Shown: piece after piece, positions 7,564-11,609 of the stretch | Numbering within the stretch: position 1 is the stretch's first letter | Layout: each line of letters starts with the position of its first letter | Made by a program: the position numbers and the translations under genes | Notes under the pieces: generated by a model | The model's database searches: none | What the model was told of the DNA's origin: nothing | What the model saw: only the letters and a program-made list of their open reading frames with translations | Origin: Omnitrophica WOR_2 bacterium RIFCSPHIGHO2_02_FULL_52_10 | Lineage (GTDB): Bacteria; Omnitrophota; Gorgyraeia; Zapsychrales; Zapsychraceae | Direction of reading: 5' to 3' | Length of the DNA stretch: 11,609 bases | Assembly: GCA_001805655.1 (NCBI GenBank) | Contig: MHGR01000005.1 | Span: 1-11,609, forward strand

Positions 7564-8679
7564 ATGAACCAAAAGATTTTGCCAGTGATCACATTGACCC
7601 TGCTGGGTTTGCTTGGAACGGGAACCGGGTATGGCGAGCCGCTGGCCGCGTTATTCGGCGGCAAGAAAAATGAGGAACTGCTGAAACAGAACGCCCAAGA
7701 ATGCCAAGCCAAACTCGATGCCAAGGATCTGGAATATCAGAAACTGCGGGATACGAAAAAAGATGAGTCGGACGCGGCGCAAAGTTTGCGCGAAAAGAAC
7801 AGCACGCTGATGGAGGCCTATGAAAAATTGCAGAGCGACCAGCAGGCGATCGTGGAACAGCTGAACCGGCTGCGCCGGGATAACCAACGCTGCGAGGCCG
7901 TTAAGGAATCTTACGATCAGATGAATTTGGAGAATGAGGCGTTTATCGAGGAGAACAAGGCCATGGAGGTCGAGAAGGAAGAGCTGAAAATGACCCTGGA
8001 AAACTTGAAAATGCATGTTCAGGATCTCAACAAGGAAAATGAGGAGTTGAATTCTCTGTTATCGGAAGCCCAGGTCGATGATGAGGAAAAGGAGAGAAAG
8101 CTCCGCGGCAAGGTGCAAAAAGAGCTGGAAGACCTGGTCAGCCGGACCAAGTCATTAAAAGAAGAGAATGCCGCATTGGAAAAGCAAAACAAGGAAGCCA
8201 GGATGAACGCCGCTGTGGCGCAGTCAACCAATGAACGGCTCCAGGTTGAACTCGAATCCCACAAAAAAGATCTCGCCGCCATGGAGGAGGGCTTTCTGGG
8301 GATGAAGCAGGAGAACCGTTATCTGTCTCAGCAGACGTCGGAATTTCCAAAGAAAATCACCGATCTGGCCCGGCACAACCGCAAGCTCGTCAAGGAAACC
8401 GCCGACATGCATTACAACCTCGGGGTTTCCTTTATTAAAAGCCAGGAGTACGAGCGCGCAGTCAAAGAGTTCACTCAGGTGATTGAGTTGAAGCCGGATG
8501 ACGCGGACGCCCATTATAATTTGGGATACATTTACGCCGAGCACCTGGTGGACAGGCCGACGGCCATCAAGCATTTCAAGGATTATCTGGCTTATGCCAG
8601 AGACGCCAAGGACCGTGACTGGGTGAAGCAATATATCTTCACCTGGCAGACCTGGCAGGGGAAAGAAAAGGTCAAGTAG
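7564..8679 (+). CDS. exported coiled-coil and TPR-repeat protein
   Basis: This 371-residue protein has a signal peptide (about 1-24, KILPVITLTLLGLLGTGTGYG), so it probably acts in the periplasm. Residues about 36-270 are highly charged, Glu/Lys/Gln/Leu-rich and predicted by eye to be coiled coil. Two TPR repeats follow: about 280-313 (H-Y-N-L-G ... A-V-K-E-F) and about 314-347 (A-H-Y-N-L-G-Y ... A-I-K-H-F). The C-terminus carries a tryptophan cluster, WVKQYIFTWQTW (353-364). Coiled coil plus TPR is also the plan of CpoB/YbgF, but this coiled coil is much longer. As the fourth gene, 36 bases after the secretin, it may serve the machine as MshN- or PilF-type TPR proteins serve pili. That role is inferred from position. 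The ribosome site is weak (AGGT at 7550-7553). Confidence 0.8.
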   Translation: MNQKILPVITLTLLGLLGTGTGYGEPLAALFGGKKNEELLKQNAQECQAKLDAKDLEYQKLRDTKKDESDAAQSLREKNSTLMEAYEKLQSDQQAIVEQLNRLRRDNQRCEAVKESYDQMNLENEAFIEENKAMEVEKEELKMTLENLKMHVQDLNKENEELNSLLSEAQVDDEEKERKLRGKVQKELEDLVSRTKSLKEENAALEKQNKEARMNAAVAQSTNERLQVELESHKKDLAAMEEGFLGMKQENRYLSQQTSEFPKKITDLARHNRKLVKETADMHYNLGVSFIKSQEYERAVKEFTQVIELKPDDADAHYNLGYIYAEHLVDRPTAIKHFKDYLAYARDAKDRDWVKQYIFTWQTWQGKEKVK

Positions 8680-8798
8680 AAGCACTTGAGGGGGCTAATT
8701 AAAAAAATCAACATTTGAAACACTGGCATCCTTAAACCGAATAAATCGTGATAGATCTTTCAAGCCATTTCCGCAGTAAAATTCAAGTTTATCAAAGC

Positions 8799-11609
8799 AT
8801 GAAAAAGAGTAAGACCGCATTTGTTTGCTTTTTTATTCTATTTTCCGCACCATTGTTTTTTTCCCCGCTCAATGGATATGCAGCACTGGAGGAAGTGACT
8901 CCGGGGCTGACGGGGATGACCAAAGGCGGTGCCGTCCCGGTTGTCCGGGAAAGCCATCCCCTGCCGGAAGAAGTGGTCATCAAGCAGATCGTGGAAATCG
9001 AAAGAAACCGCCTGTATATGCTTCCCGTAGGATCGGATCTCGGTTTGAAGAAGGGTGGAACCATCGGCATCTACCGCTCCGGTAAGGAAGTGGCGGAAGT
9101 CCGCCTGATTTCTGTCCTTCCGGACAGTTCTATGGGCGAGGTAACGGAATTATTCAACATTACCGATATCTTCGAATCGGATACGGTCCGTATTACGGTG
9201 AAAAAAGAGGCGCCGACCGTGAGAACCACGCTCACAACCTCTGGGGAAAAAGAAGCGGTGAGCGATATCAAGGATGTTTATACGAGTACGGACGAGGACC
9301 AAACAAAGGGGATGCTCGGGAGCGAAAGCCATGTCAAGGAACAGGTGAAAAAGGTCCAAGACCCTTTGGTGGAGGAGGTCCAGGGGCTGAAGCAAGGGAT
9401 AGCAACGCTCAAGGAGGATTATGAAGGGAAAATGGAAGGGGTTCTTAATACCGTCGCCGGAGGCGGATCCAGGGCCGTCCTGGCCGCCGAGCGCAAATGG
9501 AAGCAGAAGCTGGAGGAGATCGAAAAAAATTATCAAACGCAGCTGACCAATCTTAGGGAAAGCCTGGAGCAACAGTTCCAAGGCGAGCGGGAAGCATTGG
9601 AGAGCAGGATTCAGGCGTTGACCCGGCAGATCGCTGAGGCAGGCGAATCCGCGGATGTGCGCACAAAACAGCTGCTGGTGGATCTTAAAGGATCAGATGT
9701 CTCCACCAAGACCCTGCAGCAGTCATTTGAGCAGGAGCGCCGGATCGCCGATAAGCAATGGCAGGAGAAAATGGCGGCCCTGGAAGAGCGCTACCAGAAT
9801 CAAATGAGGATCGAAAGGGAGGATTTTGAGCGTGAGTTGCGCCTTAACCGGGACACATTCCAGAGTAAGCTGTCGGAGTTTGAGAGCCAGCTTATTGTTT
9901 TCAGGGGGAACAGCGATAAAGAGGTTACCCAGCTTCGAAGCCAGCTGAAGGAGCAAAGGGAATTCATCGATTTGCTTAAGAAGGAGAAGGGCGAACTCGA
10001 AACCAATATGACCGATAAGAACCGGCAGCTCGTCAAATATAAAAAAGAGCATACGACCATGCAAGACGAGCTGAACCGGAGCAAAGCGACCTATGCCCAA
10101 AAAATCGACGGCGTGAAGCGCCCGCTGGAAGATGAGATTGAGCGCTTGCAGGAGCAGTTAGCCCAGCTCCAAGCCGACAGCGGCAAGAAATTGAATGAAG
10201 CGCAGAGGAACTATCAATTTGAGCTGCAGGCGCTGGAGGAGCAATGGAGCGCAAAATACGCCGCGGCGGCATCGCAGTCAAAAAGTGAAGTGGATACCTT
10301 AAGGACCGGCCTGACGGATCAGACGGCGCAGTGGCAGGCCCAGCTCAATGAGGCGCAGGGCAAGGCGGCCGCGCTCGAACAGGCCGGGATGGCCAATGCG
10401 ACAGCCGTCAAGGATTATGAAAAATTGCTGAGAGAGTATAAGCTGAACATCAAAGACCTGGAGGAAAGGCTGCACGAAACTGAGGTCTCCCGCGAGGAGG
10501 CGATTCAAACCGCCCGGGCCTCTCTGGAGCAGGAGCTGGAAGAACTCAGGAACAGATTGGTCGAAGCGGTGGACAGCTATGAGGGGAAACTGAACGAATT
10601 GAAAGCGAACACGCAGTTTGAGGTATCCGCCGCCGAGCGGGGATGGAGCGAGCAGAAGATGGCGCTGGAGAAAAAGATCGGGGAAGACGCCTCGCTCATC
10701 GAGTTCCTGAACGGGGAGATGTCCTCCCTGACCAGCGATGTCGAAGACCGCTCGCAGAAGATTGCCAAATTGGAGGAGGAAGTGGCTTTTCTGAAAAACG
10801 GCATGGATTCTATGGTCGCGTCCAATCAAACCATTCAGGAGAAAGCGCAAAGCGATATTCTGGCGGCCGAGGTTCAGTGGCAGGAGCGGCTGAAGACTGA
10901 AACAGCCAAGCATGAGGCAGAACTGGCCGCGGTTAAGCAGCAGGCGGCCGATCAGGTCAGCACGGTACAGGCGGCCATGGGTCAGCTCAAAGGGGACAAT
11001 GCGTCTCAGGTAAACGGGCTGGAGGCCAAAATACTGGAGAAAGGCGGCGCCATTAAATCGTTGGAAGAACAAATCGCCAAGCAGGGGGAGCACGTTAGGT
11101 CGCAGGAGGCGGAAATTTCGAAATATGAAAACGATATCGCCAAGCTGAAAGACACCTTGGCCGATACGAAGTTGTCCCAATCCAGGAAGGTGGAAAAGGC
11201 CACAAAATCGCTGAGCGTAAAAATTGAAAAATTGAGCCGTGAGTTCGTACAAACTGAACGGAAATATGAATCCCAGATCTCTGATCTCCTGCGCAAGGCC
11301 AAAAATGATCTTTTAGACAATGAGGAGCAGTGGCAGGCGCAATTGGAGACGGAACAGAAGAGCCATCAGGAAGAATACGCCGCGTTGCGTCAGGGAAGCG
11401 AAGCAAAAGTAACAGAACTCCAGGCACAGGTAGATCAATTAAAGAAGGACCATGAGCTTGCCCTTAACAAGGTTCGGGAGGAATCCGGTAAAACATTATC
11501 CGCATCCGAGGCGCAGTGGCAGGCGCAATTGGAGACGGAACAAAAGCGTCATCAGGAAGAATACGCCGCTCTCCGACAGGGGAGCGAGGCGAAAGTAAAC
11601 GATCTCCAG
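8799..11609 (+). CDS. very long exported coiled-coil protein with Trp-centred repeats (5' part; runs off the window)
   Basis: The frame is open from ATG 8799 to the last base: 937 codons without a stop, so the gene is cut by the window edge. I do not recognise a named family. Residues 1-28 form a signal peptide (MKKSKTAFVCFFILF, ending near N-G-Y-A). Residues about 59-132 form a small beta-rich domain with VGSDLGLKKGGTIGIYRSGK, resembling SH3-like or FlgT-C-like barrels of envelope proteins. From about 165 onward the chain is almost entirely Glu/Lys/Gln/Ala/Leu coiled coil with no further membrane segment. Its eight tryptophans (residues 234, 321, 483, 512, 616, 694, 845, 907) all fall in one motif close to A-x-E-x-Q-W-Q-x-x-L. 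No strong ribosome site is seen. The 119-base gap after the TPR gene leaves open whether it is in the same operon. A filament, tether or substrate of the adjacent machine is conceivable but unproven. Confidence 0.85.
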   Translation, partial: MKKSKTAFVCFFILFSAPLFFSPLNGYAALEEVTPGLTGMTKGGAVPVVRESHPLPEEVVIKQIVEIERNRLYMLPVGSDLGLKKGGTIGIYRSGKEVAEVRLISVLPDSSMGEVTELFNITDIFESDTVRITVKKEAPTVRTTLTTSGEKEAVSDIKDVYTSTDEDQTKGMLGSESHVKEQVKKVQDPLVEEVQGLKQGIATLKEDYEGKMEGVLNTVAGGGSRAVLAAERKWKQKLEEIEKNYQTQLTNLRESLEQQFQGEREALESRIQALTRQIAEAGESADVRTKQLLVDLKGSDVSTKTLQQSFEQERRIADKQWQEKMAALEERYQNQMRIEREDFERELRLNRDTFQSKLSEFESQLIVFRGNSDKEVTQLRSQLKEQREFIDLLKKEKGELETNMTDKNRQLVKYKKEHTTMQDELNRSKATYAQKIDGVKRPLEDEIERLQEQLAQLQADSGKKLNEAQRNYQFELQALEEQWSAKYAAAASQSKSEVDTLRTGLTDQTAQWQAQLNEAQGKAAALEQAGMANATAVKDYEKLLREYKLNIKDLEERLHETEVSREEAIQTARASLEQELEELRNRLVEAVDSYEGKLNELKANTQFEVSAAERGWSEQKMALEKKIGEDASLIEFLNGEMSSLTSDVEDRSQKIAKLEEEVAFLKNGMDSMVASNQTIQEKAQSDILAAEVQWQERLKTETAKHEAELAAVKQQAADQVSTVQAAMGQLKGDNASQVNGLEAKILEKGGAIKSLEEQIAKQGEHVRSQEAEISKYENDIAKLKDTLADTKLSQSRKVEKATKSLSVKIEKLSREFVQTERKYESQISDLLRKAKNDLLDNEEQWQAQLETEQKSHQEEYAALRQGSEAKVTELQAQVDQLKKDHELALNKVREESGKTLSASEAQWQAQLETEQKRHQEEYAALRQGSEAKVNDLQ
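11328..11423 (+). repeat. direct repeat, copy 1, within the coiled-coil gene
   Basis: This 96-base unit encodes QWQAQLETEQKSHQEEY and 15 further residues. It matches 11514-11609 at 83 of 96 bases by hand count. The two copies are spaced 186 bases apart (62 residues), keeping the frame. Most differences are at third positions, pointing to a recent in-frame duplication. Confidence 0.85.
11514..11609 (+). repeat. direct repeat, copy 2, truncated by the window end
   Basis: This is the second copy of the 96-base unit, encoding QWQAQLETEQKRHQEEY and 15 further residues. It reaches the last base of the window, so the unit and the array may continue. Six older, more diverged versions of its core motif are scattered upstream in the same gene. 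Confidence 0.8.

Noticed and set aside
8715..8746. A possible promoter before the coiled-coil gene: TTGAAA at 8715-8720 and ATAAAT at 8741-8746.
   Set aside because: The 20-base spacing and poor -10 match are too weak to call. The 119-base gap otherwise shows no hairpin or clear signal.
10299..11252. A 317-codon open frame on the minus strand opposite the coiled-coil gene.
   Set aside because: It is a Leu/Phe/Arg-rich shadow of Glu/Lys/Gln codons, without family resemblance.

Overview
The window reads as chromosomal DNA from a Gram-negative-type (diderm) bacterium. The main evidence for an outer membrane is a full-length secretin accompanied by three proteins with signal peptides or a membrane anchor. 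All genes lie on the + strand, with short gaps. The split two-subunit glycine decarboxylase, the ExeA-like ATPase / anchored GspC-PilP-like protein / secretin / coiled-coil TPR gene order, and a following very long exported coiled-coil protein recall uncultured lineages such as Omnitrophota. That placement is an impression from gene content, not a phylogenetic result.

Region 1 (about 1-3800) is one-carbon and lipoate metabolism. gcvPA and gcvPB encode the two halves of glycine decarboxylase (P-protein). A lipoate-ligase-family gene follows, with its own probable promoter. P-protein passes its aminomethyl group to lipoylated GcvH, so a lipoyl-attachment enzyme next to gcvP makes functional sense. 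The end of gcvPA carries a GC-rich palindrome that looks like an inserted REP-like element now read as protein.

Region 2 (about 3800-4072) is a non-coding stretch holding a possible terminator for the lipoate gene and a promoter for the next operon.

Region 3 (4073-8679) is a four-gene operon for an envelope-spanning machine: an ExeA/MshM-like AAA+ ATPase, a single-pass inner-membrane protein with a GspC/PilP-like C-terminal domain, a GspD/PilQ/MshL-family secretin, and an exported coiled-coil plus TPR protein. The set resembles the MshK-L-M-N part of MSHA-type pilus loci, or the ExeA/GspB-C/GspD part of type II secretion. No pilin, motor ATPase or platform gene is visible here.

Region 4 (8799 to the end) is the start of a very long exported protein, at least 937 residues and cut by the window edge. 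It has a signal peptide, a small beta-rich domain, then continuous coiled coil. All eight of its tryptophans fall in copies of one degenerate motif, and the last two copies are 86% identical at DNA level. This is the least explained gene in the window.
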